Source: Candidatus Centipeda massiliensis (GTDB lineage: Bacteria; Bacillota; Negativicutes; Selenomonadales; Selenomonadaceae). From it: a DNA stretch of 64,000 nt. The notes beneath the pieces are model-generated. The model did no database searches and was not told the origin of the DNA. It saw only the letters and a list, made by a program, of their open reading frames with translations. The stretch is from the NCBI RefSeq assembly GCF_900290285.1, contig NZ_LT985756.1, positions 368,508 to 432,507 of the forward strand, given 5' to 3'. The position numbers and the translations under genes are program-made. Below are positions 7,898 through 17,063 of the stretch, piece after piece (position 1 is the stretch's first letter; each line of letters begins with the position of its first letter).

Positions 7898-9226
7898 ATG
7901 AACGGCAACAGAGGAGCACACGCGCTCTTTGCATTCCTCCTTGCAGTCACGCTCCTGCTCCTCGGCGGTGCCCCTCAGGTGGATGCCGCTGAGAGTAGGC
8001 TGCGCGGCACGATGTCCGTCACGGCGGGCGAGCTGCTCGCAAAACCCGCGCAGCGGGCATACGTCGTCGATACGGCGGGCATGGTCGCAGCGGAGGACGC
8101 CGCGCAGATCACAAAGATCGGGGCGGAGCTGCGTGCAAAGACAAAGGCGGAGATCGTCGTCGTCACCGTTGCGACGCTCGGGGGCACGGACATCGAGTCG
8201 TACGCGAACGAGCTCTTTCGCAGCTGGGGCATCGGCGACGCGCGGCTGAACAATGGCGTGCTCCTCCTGATTGCAAAGGATGACCGCGCGTTCCGCATCG
8301 AGGTCGGCTACGGACTGGAGGGCGCGATCACGGACGGCTACGCGGGCAGCGTACTCGACGCGATGAAGGGGGAGTTCCGCAAGGAGAACTACTCCCCCGC
8401 GATTCTACAGGCGTACGCCACGCTCGCCCAAAAGGCGGGTGCGGAGTACAGCGTAGCACTGGAGAGTCTCGGCGCGGCGCTCGGCATCCCCGCAAAGCCC
8501 GCACATCTCGGCAGTGTGGCGGATCTTGGCGACATGCTGACGCCGGAGGATGCGGCAGCGATTGAGCAGATGGGCGGCGATCTCACGAATGCGACGGGCG
8601 CACAGATGATTGTTGTCACCATGCCGACGCTGAGGGGTGTGGATGCACGGCGGTTTGCGCAGCAGCTCTTTGTCGACTGGCAGCTGAAGGATGCGGCACA
8701 GGGAAACACGGCGCTGCTCTTCATCGCCAAAGAGGAGCGCGAGGTGTGCTTCCTGTTCGGGTCTGCCCTGACCGAGATGGAGCAGGAGCACGACACAACG
8801 TTCGCTGCCAATGGCATTCGTTCCGAGTTCCCCTTCGACAAGGACGATATTTCCAAGGAGATCCGAAAGGGCTACGCCATGGTCGGCGCGCGCCTGTGCG
8901 AGAAAGCTCATGTCGCCGTGCCGAACTCCATCGATGAGGGCGGCAGTGAGCCCTTCTACGTCTATCTCCTCGGCTTCCTCGTCTTCATCCCGTTCCTCCT
9001 GCTCCTCCTCTGGATTGTGGGGCAGGTATTCGGGCTTGCCTTCTTCTCGCTGGCTGCTCTGCTGAACCTTCTCTCCTCGGGTAGATACGGTCACATGACT
9101 TCAGTCGGTGGGGGCGGCACCTACGACGATGATGATGACCGCCCAACCTATCGCGGCGGCGGGTCGGGTGGCGGCAGCTACGGCGGCGGCTCCTCGGGCG
9201 GCGGCGGTGCGTCGGGGAATTGGTAG
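7898..9226 (+). CDS. Exported tandem TPM-domain protein with Gly-rich C-terminus
   Basis: About 442 residues with an N-terminal signal sequence (ALFAFLLAVTLLLLGGAPQVDA). Two TPM (YgcG/Rubrerythrin-associated) domains follow in tandem. The first contains YVVDTAGMVAAEDAAQI and GYGLEGAITDGYAG; the second, more diverged, contains MLTPEDAAAIEQMGGDL and lacks a clear GYGLEG motif. A membrane helix (about residues 355-390) and a Gly/Ser tail ending GGGGASGNW complete it; that tail is typical of the YgcG family. The domain is thought to act at the membrane, but its activity is poorly defined. It is followed by lemA, the usual partner. The ATG at 7898 was chosen over the GTG at 7889 because AAAGGA then lies at a workable distance. 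Confidence 0.85.
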   Translation: MNGNRGAHALFAFLLAVTLLLLGGAPQVDAAESRLRGTMSVTAGELLAKPAQRAYVVDTAGMVAAEDAAQITKIGAELRAKTKAEIVVVTVATLGGTDIESYANELFRSWGIGDARLNNGVLLLIAKDDRAFRIEVGYGLEGAITDGYAGSVLDAMKGEFRKENYSPAILQAYATLAQKAGAEYSVALESLGAALGIPAKPAHLGSVADLGDMLTPEDAAAIEQMGGDLTNATGAQMIVVTMPTLRGVDARRFAQQLFVDWQLKDAAQGNTALLFIAKEEREVCFLFGSALTEMEQEHDTTFAANGIRSEFPFDKDDISKEIRKGYAMVGARLCEKAHVAVPNSIDEGGSEPFYVYLLGFLVFIPFLLLLLWIVGQVFGLAFFSLAALLNLLSSGRYGHMTSVGGGGTYDDDDDRPTYRGGGSGGGSYGGGSSGGGGASGNW

Positions 9227-9272
9227 GGGCGCCTTGAACGATTGAGGCAAAATGCGAAAGGAAGTTTTCACC

Positions 9273-9842
9273 ATGAACAACAAGGGCTTTATCTCCGTCG
9301 GCATCGTCATTCTCGTCGTCATCCTCATCGGCATCTTCAGCTTTTTCTCCCTCTACAACGGGCTGAAGGAGGCGGAGATCCGCGTCGACGCCTCCTACGG
9401 GCAGGTCGAGAACCAGATGCAGCGGCGCAGCGACCTCATCCCGAACCTCGTGAACACGGTCAAGGGCTATGACGTACACGAAAAATCCATCATCGAGGAG
9501 GTTGTAAATGCGCGTGCGAAACTCGCGGGCGCACAGGGCGTGGAGCAGATGGATGCGGCGAACGCGGAGCTGACAGGCGCACTCGGCCGCCTCTTTGCCA
9601 TCGCCGAAGCCTATCCCGACCTCAAGGCAAACACGCAGTACCTTGAGCTCATGCGCGAGCTGTCCGGCTCCGAGAACCGCATCGCCGTCGCACGCCGCGA
9701 CTACAACGAGGCGGTGCGTGAATACAACGTGCGCATTTCGACCTTCCCCGGCATGTTCCTCGCAGGATTCATGGGCATGACGCAAAAGCCCCAGTTCAAG
9801 GCAAAGGAGGGCGCGGATGCCGTCCCCGAGGTGAAGTTCTAA
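9273..9842 (+). CDS. lemA: LemA family protein
   Basis: 189 residues. One N-terminal membrane helix (VGIVILVVILIGIFSFFSLY) is followed by the LemA helical domain, with the diagnostic VDASYGQVENQMQRRSDLIP, NLVNTVKGY and the late SGSENRIAVARRDYNEAVR and YNVRISTFPG motifs. Length and order match the family. The ATG at 9273 has AAAGGAAG upstream. LemA and TPM proteins commonly share operons and are thought to form a membrane-associated pair; the molecular role is not established. Three secreted paralogues follow with short gaps, so all five genes are probably one transcript. Confidence 0.93.
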   Translation: MNNKGFISVGIVILVVILIGIFSFFSLYNGLKEAEIRVDASYGQVENQMQRRSDLIPNLVNTVKGYDVHEKSIIEEVVNARAKLAGAQGVEQMDAANAELTGALGRLFAIAEAYPDLKANTQYLELMRELSGSENRIAVARRDYNEAVREYNVRISTFPGMFLAGFMGMTQKPQFKAKEGADAVPEVKF

Positions 9843-9878
9843 AAGGTACTCCGCACACGGACACAAAGGAGGCACACC

Positions 9879-10751
9879 ATGAAAATTTCGCTCAAGAAAA
9901 CAATCGTCGCGGTACTCTCCCTGCTCATGCTCACGGCGGCATCCGCTTCTGCCACATCCTCCACCGCACAGCACATCACATCGCCTGCGGCAGCAAAGAA
10001 GCAGCTGAACGCCATCGCCAAGGCGGAAAAGCTCTGGAGGAGCCAGTTCATCCTGTGCGGGGATGACGACAATACACTGCAGCCGCATCTGCGTTCCTTC
10101 GACCCCACTCGCACGTATTTCGCCGTCACCGATCTCGACGGCAATGGTCGGCTGGAGCTGCTCTTCCGCCATGCCGCCATGCCGAGCGTGGAGGAGGGCA
10201 TCACCCCCTATCCCTTCCGCACCATCCCCACAGCGTTCGCCATGGCGGTCTACGAGATCGGCACGGACGGTCGACTCGCACGCCTCCCCGAGACGGAGAA
10301 CGGGTACGGCGCACCCGATCTGACTGGACTGGCGCTCAATATGATCGACAGCGACAATACGCGTTGGTACAACATGAGCACGAGCACCATCACGAAGGAC
10401 GAGCACAATCACTACAGCTATACCGTCGCCTATCAGCGGTTCGCCATTGCAAACGGCGTGGTGCGCTGTGAGCTGTGCGCGGAGGAAAACGGCTATTACA
10501 ACGTCTATGACATCGACCGTGTCGAGGCAGTTCCCTCCTCCGCATATATTTACGACGGCGACCCCGCCCATCTAGGGATGCGTCACGAAGATTTCGTACA
10601 GAGCCCATTTTATCAGTATTTTACGCACATCTACACACCGTGCTGCGCCGTATACTGGATGGGAGCTAATGAGCTGAGCCGCGATCCGCGCGAAGCCCTT
10701 GCTGCCTCATGGGCAGGCTTTGTCTACGGTGTCATCGACGGCAAGGGATAA
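9879..10751 (+). CDS. Secreted protein with DxDxNG calcium-type loop, paralogue 1
   Basis: 290 residues with a signal peptide (N-terminal KK, hydrophobic core, ASASA cleavage region). Near residue 84 it has VTDLDGNGRLELL, a DxDxNGxxE loop like those of EF-hand and dockerin modules, preceded by a short helical region that includes LWRSQFILC. The C-terminus ends in a conserved EALAASWAGF block shared with the two following genes. AAGGAGG precedes the ATG. It lies 36 bases after lemA. The function is not recognised; calcium binding is inferred from the loop. The three copies probably arose by tandem duplication. Confidence 0.75.
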   Translation: MKISLKKTIVAVLSLLMLTAASASATSSTAQHITSPAAAKKQLNAIAKAEKLWRSQFILCGDDDNTLQPHLRSFDPTRTYFAVTDLDGNGRLELLFRHAAMPSVEEGITPYPFRTIPTAFAMAVYEIGTDGRLARLPETENGYGAPDLTGLALNMIDSDNTRWYNMSTSTITKDEHNHYSYTVAYQRFAIANGVVRCELCAEENGYYNVYDIDRVEAVPSSAYIYDGDPAHLGMRHEDFVQSPFYQYFTHIYTPCCAVYWMGANELSRDPREALAASWAGFVYGVIDGKG

Positions 10752-10777
10752 AGATTTTTCACGAAAGGGGTACGGCA

Positions 10778-11653
10778 ATGACATTCATTTCACTCAAAAA
10801 AACCATTCTCGCAGCACTTGCCGCGCTCTCGTTGACGGCATCTGCCGCCCCCACTCCCGTCGCAGCCGCGCCAAGCCCTGAGGCACAGCCGCAGATGATC
10901 GCGGAGGCAGAGCCGCTGTGGAAGGATGAGTTCGTCGCGCGCTGGGATAAGGGACAGGCACCGTTTCCCTATCTCAGACGCTTCAATCCCCGCCTGACGC
11001 ACATCGCCGTCACCGACCTCGATGCCAATGGTCGCCTTGAGCTGCTCGTACGCCATGCGATGACCCTGATGGATATATCCGGTCCCCATGCGGCGGGTGT
11101 TGTGGATATCCCGATTGATATCAGCCTGTCCGCCTACGAGATCTCTGCGGACGGACGGCTCGAACGCCTCCGCTCAGAGAACGGCTACGATTGGCCCGAT
11201 CTGATGAACCTCCAACCCCTCAGTGAGATTGACGAGCACGGCACGCGCTGGCATCATGTCCGCACCGTGACCGTCTCCCGGAGCGATTACTTCACGGGCA
11301 ATGCCCCTTCTTACTCCTATACAGCGTCCTATCAGCGCGTCGCACTCGACCGTGGAACGCTGCGCTGTCAGCTGCTCGCCGTGGAAAAAGGCAGCTATCG
11401 GGACGTGGACAGCCCCTCCACCTGCAGGAAAATCCACGTCTCCGCCAGTGTCTTTGACGGCGATCCCGCCCATACGAATATGAGTGGACGGGAATTTCAG
11501 CAGACCGATCTGTATCAGACCTTTGACGAGGCACTCCTGCCGGCAAGTTCCATTCGCTGGGTGAGCGGCGACAAACTCAACCGCAATCCGTGCGAAGCCC
11601 TTGCTGCCTCGTGGGCAGGCTTTGTCGACGGCGCCATCGACGGAAAGGGATAA
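10778..11653 (+). CDS. Secreted protein with DxDxNG calcium-type loop, paralogue 2
   Basis: 291 residues. A signal peptide (ISLKKTILAALAALSLTASA) leads into the same layout as the preceding gene: a helix with LWKDEFVAR, the loop VTDLDANGRLELL, a variable middle, and the C-terminal block EALAASWAGFVDG. The true start is the ATG at 10778 with GAAAGGGG seven bases upstream; the frame is open further back but without a ribosome binding site. The gap to the upstream gene is 26 bases. The N- and C-termini are better conserved between copies than the middle, which suggests that the middle sets specificity. Confidence 0.75.
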   Translation: MTFISLKKTILAALAALSLTASAAPTPVAAAPSPEAQPQMIAEAEPLWKDEFVARWDKGQAPFPYLRRFNPRLTHIAVTDLDANGRLELLVRHAMTLMDISGPHAAGVVDIPIDISLSAYEISADGRLERLRSENGYDWPDLMNLQPLSEIDEHGTRWHHVRTVTVSRSDYFTGNAPSYSYTASYQRVALDRGTLRCQLLAVEKGSYRDVDSPSTCRKIHVSASVFDGDPAHTNMSGREFQQTDLYQTFDEALLPASSIRWVSGDKLNRNPCEALAASWAGFVDGAIDGKG

Positions 11654-11677
11654 CCATTCATTAAAAGGAGGCACACA

Positions 11678-12553
11678 ATGACAATCTCGCTCAAAAAATC
11701 GCTCGGCGCTGCACTTGCCGCACTCTCGTTGACGGCATCCGCCGCTGCCGCACCCGCAGCGATTGACGCGGAAGCGCAGCTCGATGTCATGGCGGCATCG
11801 GGTGTGATACAGCAGGAGATCAACAACCTCTACCGCACATGGAACGGCATTCTCAGCAGCGGAATGCAGGAGCGCAGCATGGCGTACTTCTACGCCGCCG
11901 TCACCGATCTTGACCGCAACGGACGGCTCGAGCTGCTCATCACATGGCATTTTCTGAACCGTGATCCGCTGTATTTTGCGGGCGGCGACATCGGAGAGAA
12001 GCAGAAAAAGCAGCTCACCGATCTCTGTAACAACTATCCGAGTCGCGTCCACAGCCGCGCCTATGAGATCAGCAAAGACCGGACGAAGCTTGAGCCGCTG
12101 CTCGAACTTCAATACGAGGAAGGGCACGCCCCCGACTTCACGCGTCTCCATATCCGAGGGAGAATGACCGACGGGCACTACATCTACTATGCCGAACGAC
12201 AGCTCATGCCCCGCGTCGAGGGGATGACAAGTGCGGCGGAGCACTACGCCATCGAGCATGAGGGGCAGATGATCTGGCTCGATGCGGGGGTGATGGGTGT
12301 CGGCACACTGGCACGCTCGGAGGGGACGGTGGACGTCGGCGGCGCAGAGATCGAGCCGAACTACACCTCCATGAAGATCATCCCTACACATCAGGATCTC
12401 ACCCCCTACGGCAAAGAAGCCGAAGCGTTCCGGCAGAGATACATGGACGGCGGCCGCCGCGTCAGCTTCGTCTCGTGGGAAGCACTCGACAAGGATGCAC
12501 GCACTGCCCTCGCCGCCTCATGGGCGGGCTGGTCGTACGAAAGCGAGGAATAA
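11678..12553 (+). CDS. Secreted protein with DxDxNG calcium-type loop, paralogue 3
   Basis: 291 residues with a signal peptide almost identical to that of paralogue 2. The loop reads VTDLDRNGRLELL and the C-terminal block ALAASWAGW is kept, but the centre is the most divergent of the three. The ribosome binding site AAGGAGG is at the usual distance. It is the last gene of the TPM-LemA operon and is followed by hairpins at 12616-12775. A role at the cell surface is likely, but the substrate is unknown. Confidence 0.72.
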   Translation: MTISLKKSLGAALAALSLTASAAAAPAAIDAEAQLDVMAASGVIQQEINNLYRTWNGILSSGMQERSMAYFYAAVTDLDRNGRLELLITWHFLNRDPLYFAGGDIGEKQKKQLTDLCNNYPSRVHSRAYEISKDRTKLEPLLELQYEEGHAPDFTRLHIRGRMTDGHYIYYAERQLMPRVEGMTSAAEHYAIEHEGQMIWLDAGVMGVGTLARSEGTVDVGGAEIEPNYTSMKIIPTHQDLTPYGKEAEAFRQRYMDGGRRVSFVSWEALDKDARTALAASWAGWSYESEE

Positions 12554-12554
12554 T

Positions 12555-12726
12555 CACGACATAGAAGAGGCTGTTGCATGAGCGCCCCTTTCGGCTCACT
12601 GCGTTCGCCACTTCCCCCGTTGCGACGGGGGAAGCTAATATGCCATAACGAAAAGCCTCCCCCGTGCGACACGGGGGAGGGGGACCGCAAAGCGGTGGTA
12701 GGGGCGCCTTGAGCGCTAACACGAAC
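12555..12726. repeat. Intergenic GC-rich hairpin repeats
   Basis: This stretch holds two stem-loops, CCCCCGTTGCGACGGGGG (about 12617-12634) and CCTCCCCCGTGCGACACGGGGGAGG-like arms (12657-12681), then GGTAGGGGCGCCTTGA at 12697-12712. The last 16-mer also occurs at 9222-9237, across the end of the TPM gene. Similar CCCCCG..CGGGGG hairpins follow other genes at 14725, 31410 and 32891, so this is a dispersed terminator-like repeat. No gene is visible. Confidence 0.5.
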
Positions 12727-12775
12727 AGGGGCTGTTGTACGGAGTCAAAACAACTTCGTGCAACAGCCCCTTTTG
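12727..12775. terminator. Bidirectional terminator between convergent genes
   Basis: AGGGGCTGTTG and CAACAGCCCCT form the stem, followed on the plus strand by TTTTGTCTT. The stem sequence matches the ends of the IS1182-like element at 54164-56063, so it may be a relic of such an end. Confidence 0.6.
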
Positions 12776-12777
12776 TC

Positions 12778-13587
12778 TTACATCTTCTCCGCCCGCGCAA
12801 TTCTGTGCAGGAGAACACGCGCGCATTCTGCCGCACGCACAAAATCCGCCCTTGTCAAAACAAGCAGGACATAGTCCTCGCTGTTCATATCCATCGCAGC
12901 AAGAATATGATCCCTCCACGTCGCATTGATCGCCTTGCTCCAGGCAGGAATCCCACCCATTTCGCCGAGCCGATCCGCATCGACGGCAAGCCCCGTTCCC
13001 GCCGCCAGTGCCTGCACGGCAGCAACAAAATCCTCCCGCTCGCTCTTCCAGTCAAGCCCCGCTGCCTTGCCGCTGCGCACGAGTTTTTTGCAAAGTGCCT
13101 CCCACGCGTCATTAACCCCCGCTGCGCCTTTCACCTGTAACCTTTTTCGCAGCTGCTTCGTATATGCAGCATCCACGCGCAGGATATGCGCAAGCGCAGC
13201 GAGTGCGTCCGCCATCGCGTTCGGATCATCTTCGGCCGGTTCGTACCCCCCGACATCGGGGAGCATTCTTTTTCTCACGAAGTCTTTCATGATCCGCGCC
13301 GCCTCATCATAGGAGAGATGCGCGCGGCGATACTTCTTCCCGTCGATTTCCAGCGCGAGCACCACCCGATCCGCAGACTTCCCGCCGAACGCCTTCATCG
13401 ACGTACAGCCGTCGACCTCCTGCGGCGGACAGATCTCCACAAACATATTCGTCCCATCGCGCATGGATCTCAATTCGTTCTCGATCCCCACGATATGAAA
13501 ACCGTGCCGGTTCATCGAACTGCACTTCAAACACCAGTCCTCGTATGTGCTGAATATCTTTCTCTGAATCAGATTGTATAGGCTCAT
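12778..13587 (-). CDS. Hypothetical protein
   Basis: 269 residues from the ATG at 13587, which has AGGAGGGGG about nine bases upstream; the open frame extends further but without a start signal. The protein is soluble. The N-terminal half includes CLKCSSMNRHGFHI with a CxxC pair, then a mixed alpha/beta stretch. The second half is helical, with WSKAINATWRDHILAAMDMNSEDYVLLVL near the C-terminus. This pattern resembles small DUF6630-like proteins that occur singly, but the match is only by eye. It ends at the terminator shared with the convergent operon. Confidence 0.6.
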   Translation of the reverse strand: MSLYNLIQRKIFSTYEDWCLKCSSMNRHGFHIVGIENELRSMRDGTNMFVEICPPQEVDGCTSMKAFGGKSADRVVLALEIDGKKYRRAHLSYDEAARIMKDFVRKRMLPDVGGYEPAEDDPNAMADALAALAHILRVDAAYTKQLRKRLQVKGAAGVNDAWEALCKKLVRSGKAAGLDWKSEREDFVAAVQALAAGTGLAVDADRLGEMGGIPAWSKAINATWRDHILAAMDMNSEDYVLLVLTRADFVRAAECARVLLHRIARAEKM

Positions 13588-13701
13588 ACCGCCAAAGCCC
13601 CCTCCTGTTTGCCATGCTGCCACCTTACGCCATTTCACAGTGCGGGTCAAGACGACATACGGATGCCACTCCCAAATTTTTAATAAAGTGTACGATTATA
13701 A

Positions 13702-13730
13702 TTGATTTTACCTCTCAGTCGCGTTATAAT
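13702..13730 (+). promoter_or_regulatory. Sigma-A promoter of the aldolase gene
   Basis: TTGATT (13702-13707), 17 bases, TATAAT (13725-13730). An identical arrangement is preserved in front of the decayed copy at 30.5 kb. Confidence 0.7.
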
Positions 13731-13792
13731 AAGTGCAGGAATCAAAGGGGAACTTCCCCTCTCATGTTTTCATACAATAGGAGGTATGTCCA

Positions 13793-14680
13793 ATGAATCA
13801 GGAACAACTCAAACGTATGACCAGCGACAAAGGTTTCATCGCCGCACTTGACCAGAGCGGCGGCTCCACACCGAAAGCGCTCAAGGCGTACGGCGTGGAC
13901 GAGAGTGCCTACAACGGCGAGGAGGAGATGTTCACGCGTGTCCACGAGATGCGCACGCGCATCATCAAAAGTCCCTCCTTCGACAAGAGTCAAATTCTCG
14001 CGGCAATCCTCTTCGAGAACACCATGGATCGCAAGATCGACAGTCTCTTTTCCGCAGATTTCCTCTGGGAAAAGAAGGGCATCGTCCCCATCCTCAAGGT
14101 CGACAAGGGACTCGCGGATGAAAAGGACGGCGTGCAGCTCATGAAGCCCATCCCCGGGCTTGACGCCCTGCTTGACCGCGCCAACGAACGCCACATCTTC
14201 GGCACGAAGATGCGCTCCGTCATCAAGCAGGCAAATCCCGATGGCATCCGCGCCATCATCGACCAGCAGTTTGAGATCGGCATGCAGATCGTAGCGAAGG
14301 GACTTTGCCCCATCCTCGAACCCGAGGTCGATATCCACTGCCCCGATAAGGCGAAGGCAGAGGAGATCATGCTCGGCTGCATGAAGGAGCACCTGGCAAA
14401 GCTGCCCGCAGATGCAAAGATCATGTTCAAGGTCACCATCCCGACCGTCGACAATCTCTATGCAGACATCATGAAAGACCCGCACGTCGTCCGCGTCGTC
14501 GCCCTCAGCGGCGGCTATACAATGGACGATGCAAACGAAAAGCTCGCGCGCAACCACGGGCTGATCGCCAGCTTCTCCCGCGCCCTCGCGCAGGATCTGC
14601 GCTTCACGCAGAGCGACGATGAGTTCAACGCCGTCCTCAAGAAGGCAATCGACAGCATCTACCGCGCCTCCATCACCTGA
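13793..14680 (+). CDS. Fructose-bisphosphate aldolase class I
   Basis: 295 residues. It opens with [29 protein letters not shown] in sections, the hallmark start of the short bacterial class I aldolases, which cleave fructose-1,6-bisphosphate to DHAP and glyceraldehyde-3-phosphate through a Schiff-base lysine. Further family motifs are [18 protein letters not shown] (candidate active-site lysine) and [17 protein letters not shown], with MFKVTIPT and VVALSGGY near the end. AGGAGG precedes the ATG and a strong promoter stands 63 bases upstream. The gene is followed by its own terminator, so it is monocistronic. A second copy with disabling mutations lies at 30611-31365. Confidence 0.95.
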   Translation: MNQEQLKRMTSDKGFIAALDQSGGSTPKALKAYGVDESAYNGEEEMFTRVHEMRTRIIKSPSFDKSQILAAILFENTMDRKIDSLFSADFLWEKKGIVPILKVDKGLADEKDGVQLMKPIPGLDALLDRANERHIFGTKMRSVIKQANPDGIRAIIDQQFEIGMQIVAKGLCPILEPEVDIHCPDKAKAEEIMLGCMKEHLAKLPADAKIMFKVTIPTVDNLYADIMKDPHVVRVVALSGGYTMDDANEKLARNHGLIASFSRALAQDLRFTQSDDEFNAVLKKAIDSIYRASIT

Positions 14681-14719
14681 TGGCAGGCTGACAGAGCTGT
14701 CCTTTCCCCTATATACTCA

Positions 14720-14758
14720 CGAACAATCCCCCGCCGCAATGCGACGGGGGATTTGTTG
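14720..14758 (+). terminator. Aldolase terminator
   Basis: AATCCCCCGCCGCA and TGCGACGGGGGATT arms form a stem, followed by TGTTGTG. The same element follows the aldolase pseudogene (31410-31444) and the first DUF4143 gene (32891-32930). Confidence 0.6.
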
Positions 14759-14781
14759 TGACTGCTTCCCTTGATCCACTC

Positions 14782-15660
14782 CTACTCCATGGAGCAGCCC
14801 GTGTGCTGCACGACAATCGCAGCCGTGTCGTTCGCCGCCGCACACGCCTCGCGCAGCGTCTTGCCTTGCGCCAGTGCCGACAGGAAGCCCGCCGTATGCG
14901 CGTCCCCCGCACCGATGGTATCCACCGGCTTGACCGGACGCGTGGGAACGTGCAGCCCCCCCGCCGCGCTGTGGCAGAGCGTCCCCTCTTTGCCGAGCGT
15001 CACGACAACGGGCTGATGCGTCACGCCATGGAGCCTTCGCGCAGCCGCTCCGACCTCTGCTTCTCCCGCCAGCGCCATCGCCTCGGACGCATTCATCTCA
15101 AGAATCGTCCCCATGCCCAGCAGCTCATCCGCGAACCGCCGCCCCAAGAGCCTCGGTCCCGGGTCGAGCACCAGACGGCAGCCTGCGTTCTTACGGCGCA
15201 CAAAACGCATTAGAACCTCGCTGCTGGGATTGTCCTCCTGAAAGCCGTAGCCGGACGCATAGATGTAGTCGTACCGCTGCGCATCGAGCGTTTCCAGCCA
15301 CGCATCCCGCCACATCGTCTCAATGCCGTCCATCGTGATGAAGGTGCGCTCCCCATCCGCCTCGACAAAGGAAAGGCAGTATCCGTTGTCGCAGCGCCCA
15401 TCCTCGATCATCACAGCGCGCCCCGCCTTTTGCAGTTCCTGCCGGATGATGTCCGCATACATCCCCCTGCCAACCGGAACACAGAGATCGTGTGCCGTGC
15501 CCAGTGCCCCCATGATCTTTGACACATTGAATGCACAGCCGCCGACAATCATGCCCTGCTGCTGACCAGCGATATCCTCCCCCGCCTTCGGCAGACGGTC
15601 AATATGGATGACAACATCGATGATTGCCGCCCCGAGAATCAAGATCTTTGCAGTTCCCAT
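14782..15660 (-). CDS. PfkB family carbohydrate kinase (YegV-like)
   Basis: 292 residues from the ATG at 15660. It is a ribokinase/PfkB sugar or nucleoside kinase. Visible signatures are GAAIIDVVIHIDRLPKAGED, then GGCAFNVSKIMGALG (sugar-binding lid and glycine motif), LDPGPR, NASEAMALAG, and DTIGAGDAHTAGF near residue 248, which holds the catalytic Asp and anion hole. It is the last gene of a three-gene operon behind an NCS1 permease and an ADP-ribosylglycohydrolase-family enzyme. This order of parts matches the E. coli yegTUV set, which suggests uptake and phosphorylation of a nucleoside or ribosyl compound. The exact substrate cannot be told. Confidence 0.88.
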   Translation of the reverse strand: MGTAKILILGAAIIDVVIHIDRLPKAGEDIAGQQQGMIVGGCAFNVSKIMGALGTAHDLCVPVGRGMYADIIRQELQKAGRAVMIEDGRCDNGYCLSFVEADGERTFITMDGIETMWRDAWLETLDAQRYDYIYASGYGFQEDNPSSEVLMRFVRRKNAGCRLVLDPGPRLLGRRFADELLGMGTILEMNASEAMALAGEAEVGAAARRLHGVTHQPVVVTLGKEGTLCHSAAGGLHVPTRPVKPVDTIGAGDAHTAGFLSALAQGKTLREACAAANDTAAIVVQHTGCSME

Positions 15661-15670
15661 GCGTGCCTCC

Positions 15671-17035
15671 TTACGCCGCAGACCGCTTGTCGCCAACCAG
15701 CACCAAAATGCTGTAGAGACCGCCACTGACAACAAGAGTCAGCAGCACATTCAGACTGTTGTCGGCGAAAATCCCCGTGGCAAAGGGTCCGGTAAACACA
15801 AACGTCTGGGAAAACAGCATTCCCACGACAAAGCCAACCACCCAACTGATCACGCCGCGAGAGTTCAGCGCATTCCGCACGGGATCCGTGAGCAGAACCC
15901 GGTCATAGCCATGCGTGCGGCGCAGCAGCAGATAGTCCATGAGAAACACCGAAGACCATGCGGCGAGCAGCTTGCCGATAATGCTGAGGAAGCCCTCCAA
16001 CGTCCCCTGAAAATCCTGCGCCACAAAGAGAATGTACGCCGGAATGAGCGTAACGACAACCGTCTGAAAGAGCAGAATCCACCGTTCATTCACCAGAATA
16101 TGCGCCGCCTGCAGCACGAGCTTGGAGGATTTCAGACCGAGGAAGCACTGCGGCGTGAGACCGCCAATCGCCGTGATGTAGTAAAGGATCGCCAGATTGA
16201 CCGGCAGCACCCCCTTGATGACTTCAATCGGATTGGACGAACTTGCGAGATCCGGCACCTTGCTCGACAGCAGAATGCCGACCCCGAGCATCAGCACAAG
16301 CGGCACAACACCGCCGAGCGTCACCGCCCAACCGACCCTGCTGCGGGAGTATTTGACCGCCTGATGGCAGCTGTAGTCCGCCGCATAGCTCGTCCAGCCG
16401 ATGCCCGTACCGGCGGCGACAAAGGCAAGCGCCGGCAGGAAATTGGCCGCCCAGTCCCCGTCCGGCATCGCCAGCAGCATCGCCCAATCCGTCTGCGGAA
16501 TAATGATGGCGAGAATCACAAGCGTAAAAAAACCGAACAAATAGGTACAGATCGTCTGCATACGGATCAGCATATCATGACTGAACACCACAGACGCCAG
16601 CACCAGCAGCACAAAAATCGCCAACGCGATCCCCGTCGTCATCGGCGTGGCGTCCAGACCGAGTGTCGCAAACAGCGCCAGTACCGTCAGCGCACCGGTA
16701 CAAACATTGATCGACAGCCAACCCGCGTGCCCGATCAGTGCCGCCACCGAGGGAATCAGATTCCCGCGAAAGCCGAACGAGGCACGCGACAGCACGAACG
16801 TGACCGCCCCCGTATCACGCCCCGCGAGACTCATCAAGCCGACAATCCCAAACGAAAACGAGCCGATGACCGTAGCGAGAACAGCCTGCAGGAAACTCAG
16901 CTGAAAGCCGACGATAATGGCGCCATACACCAGACCAAGGATCCCGATATTGGCGGCACAGTACAGGAAAAACAAACTGCGCGGCCGATCCGTCCGCTCC
17001 GCCGCCGACAAAAAAACCGTTTCTTCTTCGTTCAT
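15671..17035 (-). CDS. NCS1-family nucleobase/cation symporter
   Basis: 454 residues with about 12 hydrophobic helices, the standard length and topology of the cytosine/purine permease family. Characteristic features are an early CAANIGILGLVYGAIIVGF helix and RDTGAVTFVLSRASFGFRGN, close to the conserved R-x-x-FG-x-x-G block of CodB/NCS1 carriers, and GTGIGWTSYAADYS in the middle. GGAGG precedes the ATG at 17035; upstream open frame lacks a start signal. It sits between the hydrolase and kinase genes with short gaps, so it is likely the uptake step for the nucleobase or nucleoside handled by both. Nucleobase specificity is inferred from family only. Confidence 0.88.
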   Translation of the reverse strand: MNEEETVFLSAAERTDRPRSLFFLYCAANIGILGLVYGAIIVGFQLSFLQAVLATVIGSFSFGIVGLMSLAGRDTGAVTFVLSRASFGFRGNLIPSVAALIGHAGWLSINVCTGALTVLALFATLGLDATPMTTGIALAIFVLLVLASVVFSHDMLIRMQTICTYLFGFFTLVILAIIIPQTDWAMLLAMPDGDWAANFLPALAFVAAGTGIGWTSYAADYSCHQAVKYSRSRVGWAVTLGGVVPLVLMLGVGILLSSKVPDLASSSNPIEVIKGVLPVNLAILYYITAIGGLTPQCFLGLKSSKLVLQAAHILVNERWILLFQTVVVTLIPAYILFVAQDFQGTLEGFLSIIGKLLAAWSSVFLMDYLLLRRTHGYDRVLLTDPVRNALNSRGVISWVVGFVVGMLFSQTFVFTGPFATGIFADNSLNVLLTLVVSGGLYSILVLVGDKRSAA

Positions 17036-17063
17036 GATACGCCTCCCACAAATCCTTGCCACA

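Noticed and set aside
8985..10571. 528-codon minus-strand frame across TPM, lemA and the first secreted gene
   Set aside because: It crosses three well-supported genes and has no recognisable domain.
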